Positions 34,461-45,343 of a stretch of 64,000 nucleotides of DNA are shown piece by piece (the stretch's first letter is position 1; the number at the start of each line of letters is the position of its first letter). Position numbers and translations under genes: made by a program. The stretch is from Areca catechu. Lineage: Eukaryota; Streptophyta; Magnoliopsida; Arecales; Arecaceae. The stretch lies in NCBI GenBank assembly GCA_021397845.1, contig JAHSVC010000034.1:1178001-1242000 (forward strand), read 5' to 3'. The notes beneath the pieces were generated by a model. That model saw only the letters and a program-made list of their open reading frames with translations. It was not told the origin of the DNA and ran no database searches.

Positions 34461-36492
34461 TGTTGCCGCTCTCGTCGCCGCGCCCGTGGCTCCGGTCCGT
34501 GGATCCTTCCTGACCGCCTGGCGAGGGAGCCTCCCCGGCTGCTGCGAACCTGCAAGAAGGAGTTAGAAGACCCTGGCCGGGGATCCCGGCGAGGGAGCTC
34601 CGACGGTCAAGTCAGTAGACGACGAGAAGGAACAGACTCTCCAAGGCGGACCCCCCGAAAGGGTTCCAGACTTAGCGAGTTTACTAGTAAGAAAGGCACT
34701 CTGGGGACCGGAAATTCGGCCGGGCCTCCTTGCCGAGCTCACGCCGAATTATCCCCTCTCAAGATCTCGGATCTCTCTCTCGGAGCGAGGCCTCTTGCCG
34801 CTGCTTTCCTCCTTGTCCCCAGGCTTGCTCGCTTACCTTGTCGTCCCCAGATTCCTTCCTTTTATCTCCTCCCGTCGTTCGCCTGTCTTCTCCTCCTGGG
34901 AGGCTCCCCTCCCCCGTCCCTTTCTCTTTCTCCTTTTCGGTGAGGAGGGCCAGGCGGCTTCCGACCTCGTCCGCCGAGCCCAGCAAGGAAAAGGCAAAGT
35001 TAGGAAAGGGGGGCGGCGCTGGTAAGGCAGCCGGTCAGACCTCGGGCCCAGTGAAAGCGCTCTCTTTCCGAGTGTGGGCGCCATCCATAGATGGGGCCTG
35101 CTTTGTCAGAATCGTGCCTCTCGACTGCGGGACCTGTCGGGCTGATGCAAATGGTGTTTCGCGTGCCGCCGCTATCCGTACGAGGCATCGTCTGTGATGC
35201 GTACGGCCTGAGGGATGACCTCGGGGCCTGCGTCTCCTTCCCTGGGACCTTCTCCGTACGGGCGGCCTGGCTTCGGTCGAGGTGGGCCCGTCTTCGGGGG
35301 CCACCTGGCGAAGGAGCGAAGGATCCGCCGACCTCGGCCTAGGTGGACCCCTCCTGGGTGGACACCTGGCGAGGTGGCAGGAGGTCGCCTGGCTTCGGCC
35401 GAGGTGGGCCCGTCTTCGGGGGCCACCTGGCGAAGGAGTGAAGGATTCGCCGACCTCGGCCTAGGTGGACCCCTCCTGGGTGGACACCTGGCGAGGTGGC
35501 TGGAGGTCGCCTGGCTTCGGCCGAGGTGGGCCCGTCTCCGAGGGCCACCTGGCGAAGGAGCGAAGGATCGGCCGACCTCGGCCTAGGTGGACCCCTCCTG
35601 GGTGGACACCTGGCGAGGTGGCAGGAGGTCGCCTGGCTTCGGCCGAGGTGGGCCCGTCTCCGGGGGCCACCTGGCGAAGGAGCGAAGGATCGGCCGACCT
35701 CGGCCTAGGTGGACCCCTCCTGGGTGGACACCTGGCGAGGTGGCAGGAGGTCGCCCGGCTTCGATCGAGGTGGGCCCGTCTCTGGGGGCCACCTGGCGAA
35801 GGAGCGAAGGATCGGTCGACCTCGGCCTAGGTGGACCCCTCATGGGTGGACACCTGGCGAGGTGGCAGGAGGTCGCCTGGCTTCGGCCGAGGTGGGCCCA
35901 TCTCCGGGGGCCACCTGGCGAAGTAGCGAAGGATCGGCCGACCTCGGCCTAGATGGACCCCTCCTGGGTGGACACCTGGCGAGGTGGCAGGAGGTCGCCT
36001 GGTTTCGGCCGAGGTGGGCCCGTCTCCGGGGGCCACCTGGCGAAGGAGCGAAGGACCGGCCGACCTCGGCCCAGGTGGACCCCTCCTGGGTGGACACCTG
36101 GCGAGGTGGCAGGAGGTCGCCTGGCTTCGGCCGAGGTGGGCCTGTCTCCGAGGGCCACCTGGTGAAGGAGCGAAGGACCAGCCGACATCGGCCTAGGTGG
36201 ACCCCTCCTGGGTGGACACCTGGCGAGGTGGCAGGAGGTCGCCTGGCTTCGATCGGCCGACCTCGGCCTAGGCTGATCCCTCTTGGATGGGCGCTAGGCG
36301 AGGTGGTAGAGGAGCCCCGAACCGAGCTCGACTTCGGTGAGATTAGTTAATCTTAGAAAGTCGTCTGGCAGAGTAGCTTTGCCGAGCTCGGCCTTGGCAA
36401 CGTGGCGCTGACTCGGCCGGAGAAACCTTCACGTGGCTCGATCATATTTGGCGGTATCTGAGCCCGGCCACGTCATCGTTACGGCCGTAACA
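34461..36492 (+). mobile_element. Candidate GC-rich solo LTR inside CACTA (about 2.03 kb)
   Basis: A sharply GC-rich block starts TGTTGCCGC and ends CCGTAACA (TG...CA). It is flanked by GTCAT (34456-34460) and GTCAC (36493-36497), a 4-of-5 match. There is no coding domain. Composition changes abruptly at both edges. It holds the 122 bp minisatellite. A solo LTR with a mutated TSD fits, but a GC-rich captured fragment is possible. Confidence 0.55.
35264..36320 (+). repeat. 122 bp GC-rich minisatellite, about 8.5 copies
   Basis: Units beginning GGTGGACCCCTCCTGGGTGG start at 35342, 35464, 35586, 35708, 35830, 35952, 36074 and 36196, an exact 122 bp spacing. A partial unit lies before and a decaying one after. 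Copies differ by only a few bases. Because 122 is not a multiple of three, the overlapping long frames on both strands are repeat artefacts. Confidence 0.95.
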
Positions 36493-36499
36493 GTCACGA

Positions 36500-37041
36500 T
36501 GAATGATGTATATTTGACATCGATAGATTTTTTTTTTTAATTCCTCCACCAAAGTTATACTGGCATATGTTACTGTTATTCCATCTAACTGTGCTTGTCA
36601 TTAAATTCAATCAGTGTAAGAATAGTGAGTTATTTGGCCTGTTAGAATAATTATTTCCTGGAGTATGTGAAAAGCAGATTTAACGAAGAGCTAGCTCCTT
36701 TCTTGAATTCTACAAGATTTGTTATACCCTTGATTGCAAATTATTATTCCTTCTTTTTATTCAGTATCTCTGTCATCCATAAACAGCCTTCTTTTAGTTC
36801 CTAGTAATGAATTTTCAATTCTCAGTTGCATGCATAATGAGAAAAACATTAAGCCTTACTATGAAGTGCAAGAGAAAAGAAATTATTGTAGTGGGATTGG
36901 TGAGTTGCATGTTTCATGCTTGATCAGACAGAACAGATTTCAGTCAAGGTCTTTGTAAGTCTGTAAGTCAAAGGTCTTTGTAGTAATTATTATGTTAAAT
37001 TTCTATTTATCTTCACTAATTCTGTTTCTAATGTAAATGAT
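36500..37041 (+). other. AT-rich spacer before the transposase remnant
   Basis: No gene seen. Directly after the GC-rich block the sequence returns to AT-rich intron-like composition. Confidence 0.5.
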
Positions 37042-38029
37042 AGGTGATACGATGCCTCGCGGGCGACGCTTTCTTGGGATGCAGTTCTAGCACTCCCGGA
37101 CAGAGGCCGACAGTTCTTCTGGATAGCATGCTGAGGCTAGTACTTCGGAGGATGTTCATGCCGGTCCTTCCTCTCCTTCCACACAGCATACTACAGCAGC
37201 TCCATCATCTCGGGGCATCATGACCCTCCCGTCGATCCAGCAGATAATGAGATACATATTCAGGATAATTTATTTTAATATCCTTGGTAACTTTAAATTT
37301 GATTACACTTTTATTATAGCTTACTTTTATCTATTTCTGTGCAGATGGATCGGGGAGTGTCAGACGTAGGCGCGGGCCTACAGTAATACGTGATGTTTGG
37401 CAGATGCCCGAGGATGAGAGGATATTGGTTGAGTGCAATGAGCTGGGGCAGCCAATTAAGAAAGCCGCCAGCTTATTGAGCTCTTTTCTGGGGACGGTTG
37501 CACGGAGGCATCAGCTTTGTCCACTTAGCTATGCTAAGTGGAATGATATGCTTCCGATGTATAAAGAAAAGATTCTTCGAGTTATATGGGTAAAAAATTT
37601 GTATTAAATTATTTATTATCTTGCATAGTTCAAATATTATGGTATGTTTTATATTATTATTAATTATTTTGTTTTGTAGGGTAAGTTTGTACTTCCTCCA
37701 TCCTCCCATGACTTTGTACCGAAATCTCTCAACCGGAAATGGAAAGAATATAAAGCCCAGTTGAAAACGAAGTACAAGTTGCCGGTATGACAGAAAAGTA
37801 GGTAGTTGGTACCTGTCCTCCTGATGTATCCCCTCATCAGTGGATGGAGTTAGTTCACTATTGGTTTTCCGATAGGGGACAGGTATCTTTTAATTTATTT
37901 GAAGCAAGTTTATTAAAAAATATGGCACATTATGTATATATATACATAGCTTTCTGGTCTAAAGAAGTTCTCTTTTTTATTTGCAGACATATTCTGATAT
38001 TGGTAGAGCTGTACGAGCATCCCAGTCTG

Positions 38030-38129
38030 TTCCCCACACATCGGGATCCAAGAGTTACGCGCTAGTCAGACAAGAGTTGTTCCCTACACATCGGGATCCA
38101 AGAGTTACGCGCGAGTCAGACAAGAGTTC
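38030..38129 (+). repeat. 50 bp tandem duplication in the transposase remnant
   Basis: TTCCC(C/T)ACACATCGGG... repeats at 38030 and 38080 with two differences. A 50 bp copy shifts the reading frame. Confidence 0.9.
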
Positions 38130-40244
38130 GTAAGTTATTTAAACTATATGCTTATATTTTCAATATTAAAGTATTTATGCATGTATAATGATACTAATAT
38201 TATATATCAGATGAGCCTGTACATCAAGCAAAATTTAAAAATATATTAAATGCTTAGGCCTCTGAAAATTATAGTATTATCTTCTTCGTTTGCTACTTTT
38301 AGATAATGTAGGACAGTGGCTTTTCTATCTATGAAAGAACCCATGGAAATTATGTAGGATGTTTTTATTTTCTTCGTAAGTATGTTTGTAACAAAGTAAC
38401 TTCATGAAATGTCATATTTTGTGCCCTTGAGCTTATTCTTGAATTTAACGAGGAATACACGTAGCGATATAACTTAACAAATATATCTTAAAACATTATC
38501 TATTCTATTAAAAAATTAAATACATAATATTTAGGTAAAAATATTTTTTTCCACATGTCCTCCTATCTCTTTTTTTTTTATAATACTCCTTTTGCCTAGG
38601 CAGACACTGGAATATAGGCTTGCCACGGCACCAAGGTTGAGACCGGGACAAGCATCACCAAGACCTATCCATGTTTTCTTTCATATCCAGATTTTTTAGG
38701 CATGGTCAACAAATTTACCAACCAAGTTGGGTCGAGTTAGATCCATATAAAATTTTTAAAAGCCACCACTAGATCATTCAGGCTAGGCCAGGTTAAGGAT
38801 GACTGAAATCTAACCCACTGCAGTTGAACCTGGGCCAAGTTGAGTCTTCATTTGCATCCAATAGAAGATTCATTTTTTAGAAAAAATACTATTTATTATC
38901 TATTTAAAGGAAAAATTAAAACAGCACAGATTATATGTAGAAAGAATTTTTTTTAAAAAATAAAGTTCTTAATGTTGATCTTGACCACTGCTGTTGCTAA
39001 CAAGAATAAATATAAACCTTAATTGAACATTCAATATATAAATAGCCTTGACACCCGACCTACAAATCTAAATATGGCAATTGTGGTGAATGATAGAGGA
39101 TTTAGAAATTTAGATTCATTTCCTCAATTTAGAAACTTAGGATAATTCAGTCTCGGCCCGATTTTTTCAAACGTGCCATCTATTTCACCAAACCCACATA
39201 TAGTTCTACGAAGTTGGGTTACCCAAAACCTAACCAAATATAGTTATATTATCTTCTTTCTTTTGATGAAACGACTCATTCATCAACTAAAAGGTGGTTT
39301 CCAATAGAAAAGCGCTTTACACCAAGTAAGTTTAAACTTGGAAATCTAATTAAGCAGCCAGCTAATACGGTCAGCTAATTTCACCCTGTCTGCCACTTTA
39401 GTGTCCCATTCCGTTTGGTCGCATCGAAGGTTCCATTCATTGATATGTTTACTGCACGGTTGCATATATAGGTTAGTCAGAAGAGACTTCTAAATGGCAT
39501 CTAAGAGAAGGAACTTAATATTGACTACAATAAAAATCTAACCTAGACTTTTTTAGAATTATTGCCCATTGTTCATGCAAATTCTTGATACTTAATATGT
39601 ATCGCGGGACATGTATATGTGTCACGGACGATGTATCGCGATACATATATATCTTGATATTTAAATAATGTTTAAAATAGTTTGAATTATTTGTTTAAAA
39701 GTATAATGTTTCTTGTAGGCCGATGAGCATGGGAGGGAACCCGGTCAGGTAGAGTTTTACCAGATGACTCATACCCATCGTGACGGCACTTTTGTCAGAG
39801 ATGAGTCGAAGGATATATATGTAAGTTATTACAATTTAATTCATTCAATGATATAAATTTTATTTTGTTAGTCTTTAAGATCTAACTAATTTTTCTAAAT
39901 AATACAGGAAAGAGCTACAGCTCATATTGCCGAGCGTGTTGATGAGTCTACAGCATCTACGCAGAGTAGTCGCATCGAGGCCGAGGTGTTTACAGAGTTG
40001 ATGGGCCCGGAGCGCTACGGTCGAGTGAGGGGATATGGAGTTGGAGTCACTCCCATTCATTTATCTGCGGTCAGGACATATACACGTGAGACTGTAGATA
40101 GTGCTCAAGATGCACGTGTTTGTAGACTCGAGGATGAGATAGTGGAGATGCGACGGAATCATGCCGCCGAGCTAGATGAGATACGACAGAGCCGTGCCGC
40201 CAATAGAGCAGCAATGGATAGAATGAGAGAGCACATTGAGCGGC

Positions 40245-40390
40245 TTACATCTGTCGTACAGACATTTTTTTCACATAAAATATATGTTTATATATGACAT
40301 TAAATATATTCTTATTCTTACATCTGTCGTACAGACATTTTTTTCACATCAGGTATATATTATATATGACATTAAATATATATTCTTATA
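40245..40390 (+). repeat. 73 bp tandem duplication
   Basis: TTACATCTGTCGTACAGACA recurs at 40245 and 40318, followed by similar AT-rich sequence. It lies at the end of the coiled-coil exon. Confidence 0.85.
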
Positions 40391-40515
40391 TTAAATTCAT
40401 AATTTATATAATATATTATCATTCATAGTTTCGTAAATTAAATAATTTAAATATTTTTATATAGGCTTCTGGAGATCAGATCCTCGCGGACAGGATGATG
40501 ATCTAGTTCTTACAG

Positions 40516-41540
40516 ATCATTGACCTCGGCTTTTTGTTATTTTATACTTTGTATTTTCATGTATTTTTTAATTTTGTTAAACATATATATGTATAACAAA
40601 CATTAAAAATATTGGCACTTAATGAATTTTATATTTGGACTTATATTTTGATGTGTGAAGAATGCATGGAATGAATGCATGAAATGAAAATGAAATATTT
40701 GTTATTACTGTATTATACAAATTTTAAAAATTATTACTGTGTTATTACTGTGTATTACTGTGAAATTGAAATATTTGTTATTGTTAGATAGATCTTGTTA
40801 AAACTAATATATGTTTCCTTTTGCAGTAGGTCTGGTTTAAGTAATATGATTATGGATATTTGATTATGTGTTACAAGTTTCTGGAGTTTCTGTATGACAA
40901 GGCAAGTGAGAAACCAGCTTGATCCTTTCCATTACTATCACATTCATCCTGATTATGTTATTGGTACAAATGTTTGTGGAAAAATGTTTTGCTTGATTTT
41001 TGTTGTTAATGTCTCTTGTCACTTTGCATACTCACAAAATGACAGACAAAAAACAAGTTACTCGTGCTTAGCCATGCATTCCAGACGAAGAAATTTAGGC
41101 TGCAATTATTGAGCATTCATCTTACAGAACTATCCATATGGTATATCTTCGTAACCATGTTATTTATATTAGATTGTTGTTTGCATGGAAAAAAGAACCT
41201 CTCATCTCCTTATCAAGTTCCTTGTTGACTTTTATGGAAAACCTATTTCTAGTACCTATAGTCCCTGTGATTGGTAAGTGAGCTGGAAAGTAACTAAGAC
41301 TTTGTAATAGAAAAGATACTTCTCCCTTGTGAATTTAACAACTATTTGCTTAAAATGCCCCTTGCAAAGTCTATATTAATTTTTTTTTTTTCTGAAATTG
41401 AAATGTTAACACCAGTTCATGCTGTATGAAGTTCGAGTTTCTTATTTTATTTTTATTTTATGAATATAAAAATTTTTTCTTTACCTTCAAGAGATATCAG
41501 TACATTTGATGTTTTGTTTATTCTTTTACTTTCCTACAAA
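40516..41540 (+). other. AT-rich spacer between transposase remnant and captured exons
   Basis: No gene seen. It may include captured intron sequence of the aminotransferase gene. Confidence 0.45.
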
Positions 41541-41944
41541 TGTGTACTTGATCCAGGTGACAAAATCATGGACTGCCCTCCAACATTTACAATGCATGAG
41601 TTTGATGTAGCAGTGAATGGGGCCCTGGTCATCAAGGGAATGCAAATGGCTTCTTTCATTTAACTGTTGTTTTTCTTAAAAAACTTGGATACTCCTTATT
41701 TATCTAGTGTTGTCTATTATCTGTCAATCATTCTTTTTCTTGATATTTGACTAGTTTTGTTTGTTGATTTCGTGTCCAAACAAAAGATGAACCACTGTTA
41801 CTTGATATTCTACGAATTTTGATGTGCCATTGCAGTTCCAAGGCTGTCAGATTTCTCTTTGGATATCCCTCGGATAGTTGAAGTGGTGGAACAAGAAAAG
41901 CCAAAATGTGTTTTCCTGACTTCTCCAAACAATCCAGATGGAAG
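41541..41944 (+). pseudogene. Histidinol-phosphate aminotransferase gene fragment (two exons)
   Basis: Two exon-like pieces in the correct order encode part of plant histidinol-phosphate aminotransferase, the PLP-dependent plastid enzyme of histidine biosynthesis. Exon 41541-41637 reads LDPGDKIMDCPPTFTMHEFD...ALVIK. Exon 41836-41944 reads PRLSDFSLDIPRIVEVVEQ and CVFLTSPNNPDG, the last holding the conserved NNPDG around the PLP site. Codon phase runs across the intron (1 base left, 2 bases gained). The first exon's donor is changed (G-GA instead of G-GT), while the second keeps a GT donor. The rest of the gene is absent, so this is a captured, non-functional fragment. Intron retention means DNA-level capture. 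Confidence 0.85.
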
Positions 41945-43207
41945 GTGTATTCCCTTTCTTGATTCATAGTATATTGTCATAAATCCAGATGGAATACTAA
42001 TATGTCATCATTAGAGTTACTTTTCTTTTGGAAGTGAAAAATTCACTTGGATATTGAAATGGAAGCCTATTTAATGTTTGTTCTAGTCTTCTATTTTTTG
42101 ATATTTCTACAATTAGAAGAAATGGAATCTTTCCATGCATTTTTGAAGAACTATAATTTTCCATTTTCTAACTTATGATATTATTGTATTAACTTATTTC
42201 TTACCTTGCTCTAATGTAAACGCCTTTGCACATTGTAAATCCTTTAGGCATTTGATATATCGCATGAGAATTAGATTAAAAAATTTGTTTGTGACCTGTT
42301 CTTACATTGAAATGGATGGCATCCAAATGAGATGGGGATAAGATAGACTTGGACTTTAATTTTGCTACGTAATATAATAATGGAAATATGGCCTTTGAGT
42401 GAAAAGATTGACCTACAGCCACTGTGATTTTGCAAAGAGGTTATATAATGACCATTGATCATAGTCACCAAGGTTTTAAATCTCCTGATATGGGGCTGTT
42501 CCAATTATTTTATGAAATGGGATGTGCCATCCTCCCGCCCTATCTTGATACTTGAGATGGGGGATGTTCCAAAATGTTCTGATTGGGGTACTGGGATGCT
42601 AGCAAGATGGTGCTGTCCCGATACATGGGATTGTTCCCCATCCTAGTATCTCTCGAGTTGGGATTGTACCCTATCCGAGTATCCCTTGAGACATCCATTT
42701 GGGACCTGAATCCTTGATAGAGTCATCATATTGAAGCAAATACAATTTGGTTTCTAATATATGGGTAAACTGTGGGAAACACTAAGAGTAATGTTGGAGA
42801 ATTTTATGCAGAAACAAGAAAATCACAGAAAAAAATTGCTCTCAGTTTACCAGTGGTTTAGTATAGGTTTTCATATGTTATCCTCATGTTCATTTAACCT
42901 GCTGCACCTTCCCTGCCTTTTCTTTTTCACATATTGATTTCCACGGGTCTCCTGAAGTAACAATTTCCAATTTATTGGCATTTAAGTATAATGTTTCCCT
43001 ACTTAGTGTAATATGAAATGATATAAATGTTTGTTAAGACACTTTGTGTAGACCAACATAAATTTTGTTGATAGAAAATAATAATGGGAGGCCTAACTTG
43101 TCTTGTTCTTTCAGTAAAGCATGTGCCATTTTTTCATGCTTTTCTGATTTGTATGATCAAAATAATAGTTTAACTACTTAGATTGACTCATTATATTTGG
43201 GTTTCAG

Positions 43208-43753
43208 ACCAAGCGGACGAAGAAGGCTGGTATTGTTGGAAAATATGGTAAGTTTTAGCATGACTTCATTGCCTTTTATTGCTATTTGTAGTTGTCCTTG
43301 ATTAATGGAAACATGCGAGTACTGATACTGGCAACATTTCAGTTACCCGATATGGTGCGAGTTTGAGAAAACAAATCAAGAAAATGGAGGTCAGCCAACA
43401 TGCAAAGTACTTCTGTGAGTTTTGTGGCAAGGTAAGTTCTTTGCTAAACCAATTGTATGTTTATTGGTTTTTGTGCCATTACTTATGGTATGGACATTTC
43501 AAAATACAGTATTCTGTTAAACGGAAAGCTGTTGGGATCGGGGGATGCAAGGACTGCGGCAAGGTAAAAGCTGGCGGTGCCTATACATTGAAGTAAGACT
43601 CACTACATGCTTGAAGTACATAATTTTACTTGAATATGGTTGCAATGCTGCATTTGGTTTCTGATCAATTCATTTTCGCTGCATTTCAGCACTGCTAGTG
43701 CTGTCACAGTCAGCAGCACCATCCGTAGGCTGCGGGAGCAGACCGAGAGTTAG
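43208..43753 (+). pseudogene. RPL37A: 60S ribosomal protein L37a (eL43) gene copy, lacking its ATG exon
   Basis: Four exons with GT-AG introns: 43208-43247, 43343-43431, 43510-43592, 43690-43753. Together they give 91 residues plus stop, which with the missing Met equals the 92 residues usual for plants. The zinc ribbon cysteines (CEFC and CKDC) are kept. Compared with the near-invariant plant protein I see Gly to Val just after GKY, Trp to Gly in GIWGC, and Arg to Ser in TVRSTIRRL. In plant genes of this family the first exon often holds only ATG; none with a proper donor is visible close upstream. It lies entirely between the CACTA ends, so it is a captured copy with introns. Near-complete coding suggests recent capture, but a working product is doubtful. 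Confidence 0.9.
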
Positions 43754-45000
43754 AACCATTGAATATTGATGAGTGGATGTATTTCTTCTGGTCATTTAAG
43801 ATTCCATCTTTGAGTGGATGCAATTGCACATCTTTAGGTTTGTTGGCGTTCTATGGATGATCCGTAGCTAAAATATTCGTAGATGTTACTTTGCTATACT
43901 TCTGATTACTGGTTGGATGTTGCTTTCTGAAGAGTTTTGGAGGTAGGTAGTCTTCTTCTTTTTTTTCTGGGAGTTTTGTGGATGGGAATTGTGTTCTGGA
44001 TGAGCTTCATGACATGCATCATTCATGTGAAGATCGTTGCATTGTTTACAGAAACTTCCTGTTCAGAAAAGAGTTCTATATGGTGACTTATAAACTGACA
44101 AAATTTGTCTGAAAAAAGATTGCTACTAGTGTTTTATAAAAAAAAATCCGAAGTGATGACATGTGTGTTATGACGTTCAAGGCTTGAGCTGCTTTATCAG
44201 GATACGTTCAAAGGCTGACGTTGATTTGAAGGAGAGCTCGGTGGCTCGGTGGTTCACTCTGCAAGTGGTTCTTCTGGATTGGTCATACTTCCTGAGGTTT
44301 GTTTTATTGTTATTAAATATATGTGCGAAACTCTGTTATCAAATATATTGTTATCAAATATAGTAAGCATAACTTCACTAATTTCATTCCTTTTATTCTG
44401 TACGGTATTCTCAGAAGCAACAGGTTTATACATAGCATACCAGGAAAATTCCTTGAGCTTAATATTCTTCCTAAGCTTCAAACAGACGAAAACCTCTTAT
44501 CCTCGAACAAAGGATCTATTACAAGGTATAATATTTAAAAAGAATCCATGCATTGACATAGATTTTTTTTTGGAGGGGAGGGGGGGGGGGGGGGGGGGGG
44601 GGGGCAAAACGGAGCATATATTTGTTTTTTTGATACATAAACATCAAGAAAAGAAGCATACATCTCACAAAAAATCATATTTATATGGATGGGTACTTGG
44701 TGACAATCCAGACATGCATGCATTAATTTCGTGTAAACCACCACGTGGATAATCCGGTAATCATCAAGCTTGAGAGAATTAGCCCATGTAATATCATGAT
44801 CTTAAAAGGACAAATAACTCGATTCATCCAATTGGGCATCTGTCAAGAGATAATGGGCAGTGACAACTTTCCGTTCGTTCCTCCATTAGATCAAGATTGG
44901 ATGGTAGAAATCGGAAAGCAAACGATCGGACCCGTGAACGGTAGCTACAACTATGAAGGAAGATATTTAAATTTAAATATTATTTATTTAATTTTTTTAA
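43754..45000 (+). other. 3' flank of the captured L37a copy and CACTA filler
   Basis: The first ~200 bp after the stop probably are L37a 3' UTR. Beyond that no gene is recognised; open stretches around 44163-45041 show no known protein. Confidence 0.45.
44580..44604 (+). repeat. Homopolymer of 25 G
   Basis: Uninterrupted G run after GGAGGGGA. The length may be uncertain in any assembly. Confidence 0.9.
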
Positions 45001-45009
45001 AAAAATTTG

Positions 45010-45343
45010 AAATTCTCGATGTTTTAAAGCATCGGAAATAATCTTATTCTAGGCTTATTCCGACGCCTTTAAAGAGCATCGAGAATAAGGATGCTTAAAA
45101 GCGTCGAAAATAATCTTATTCTCGATGCTTAAAAGCATCGGGAAAAACTGGTCAATCCCGATGCTAAGCATCGGGAAAAACTGGTCAATCCCGACGCTTC
45201 CCCAAAGCATCGAAAAATTTTTTTCCACCCTCACCTATGCGACGCATTTACCATGCTTTTTAAAGCATCGGGAAGGTTTTTCCGATGCTTTAAAACGTCG
45301 GTAAAAACCAAAAAAAGCATCGGGAATTTTTTTTTTAGTAGTG
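45010..45343 (+). repeat. CACTA 3' subterminal repeat array and terminal inverted repeat
   Basis: About ten short direct and inverted copies of AAAGCATCGG / CGATGCTT-type motifs within 330 bp, ending in TTTTTTAGTAGTG. Dense subterminal repeats are the hallmark of CACTA ends and bind transposase. Confidence 0.9.

Larger units (their letters stand above)
37042..40515 (+). pseudogene. Ptta/En/Spm-type transposase-associated protein remnant of CACTA
   Basis: Exon-like pieces read on the plus strand. 37050: MPRGRRFLGMQF, then a stop. 37345-37588: ...RRGPTVIRDVWQMPEDER, VECNELGQPIKKAASLLSSF, RHQLCPLSYAKW. 37680-37790: GKFVLPPSSHDFVPKSLNRKWKEYK. 39719-39822: PGQVEFYQMTHTHRDGTFV. 39908-40290: AHIAERVDE, VFTELMGPERYGRVRGYGVG, then a coiled coil (LEDEIVEMRRNHAAELDEI). 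This order is that of the plant transposase family Transposase_24 (Ptta/En/Spm) found in CACTA elements. Stops, a 50 bp internal duplication and a 1.6 kb intron-like gap (38130-39716) show decay. The separate DDE transposase (Tnp2-like) is not found. Confidence 0.78.
31025..45343 (+). mobile_element. CACTA (En/Spm) DNA transposon, 14,319 bp, with captured gene fragments
   Basis: 5' end CACCACAGCAAAAG and 3' end TTTTTTAGTAGTG (inverse CACTACTAAAAAA) form an imperfect terminal inverted repeat of CACTA type. A 3 bp TSD AAA (31022-31024 and 45344-45346) is the class standard. Removing the element and one TSD rejoins the LTR as CTCCAAAACCT, exactly as in the intact 3' LTR at ~63545. Subterminal regions carry many short repeats of the AAGCATCGGGAA / GATGCTTTAAAGC kind. 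Contents: transposase remnant (37042-40515), aminotransferase exons, ribosomal protein exons and a GC-rich repeat insert. No DDE catalytic transposase recognised, so probably non-autonomous. Confidence 0.93.

Noticed and set aside
34446..36350. Several long overlapping open frames on both strands in the GC-rich island
   Set aside because: They follow the 122 bp repeat period, exist in many frames at once and have Gly/Pro/Arg-rich low-complexity content; repeat artefacts.
44163..45041. Open frames near the CACTA 3' end as captured genes
   Set aside because: No known motif, one crosses the poly-G run; not supportable.
31025..45343. RPL37A as a resident, functional host gene
   Set aside because: It lies wholly between CACTA ends with a proven empty site, lacks the ATG exon and has changes at conserved residues.
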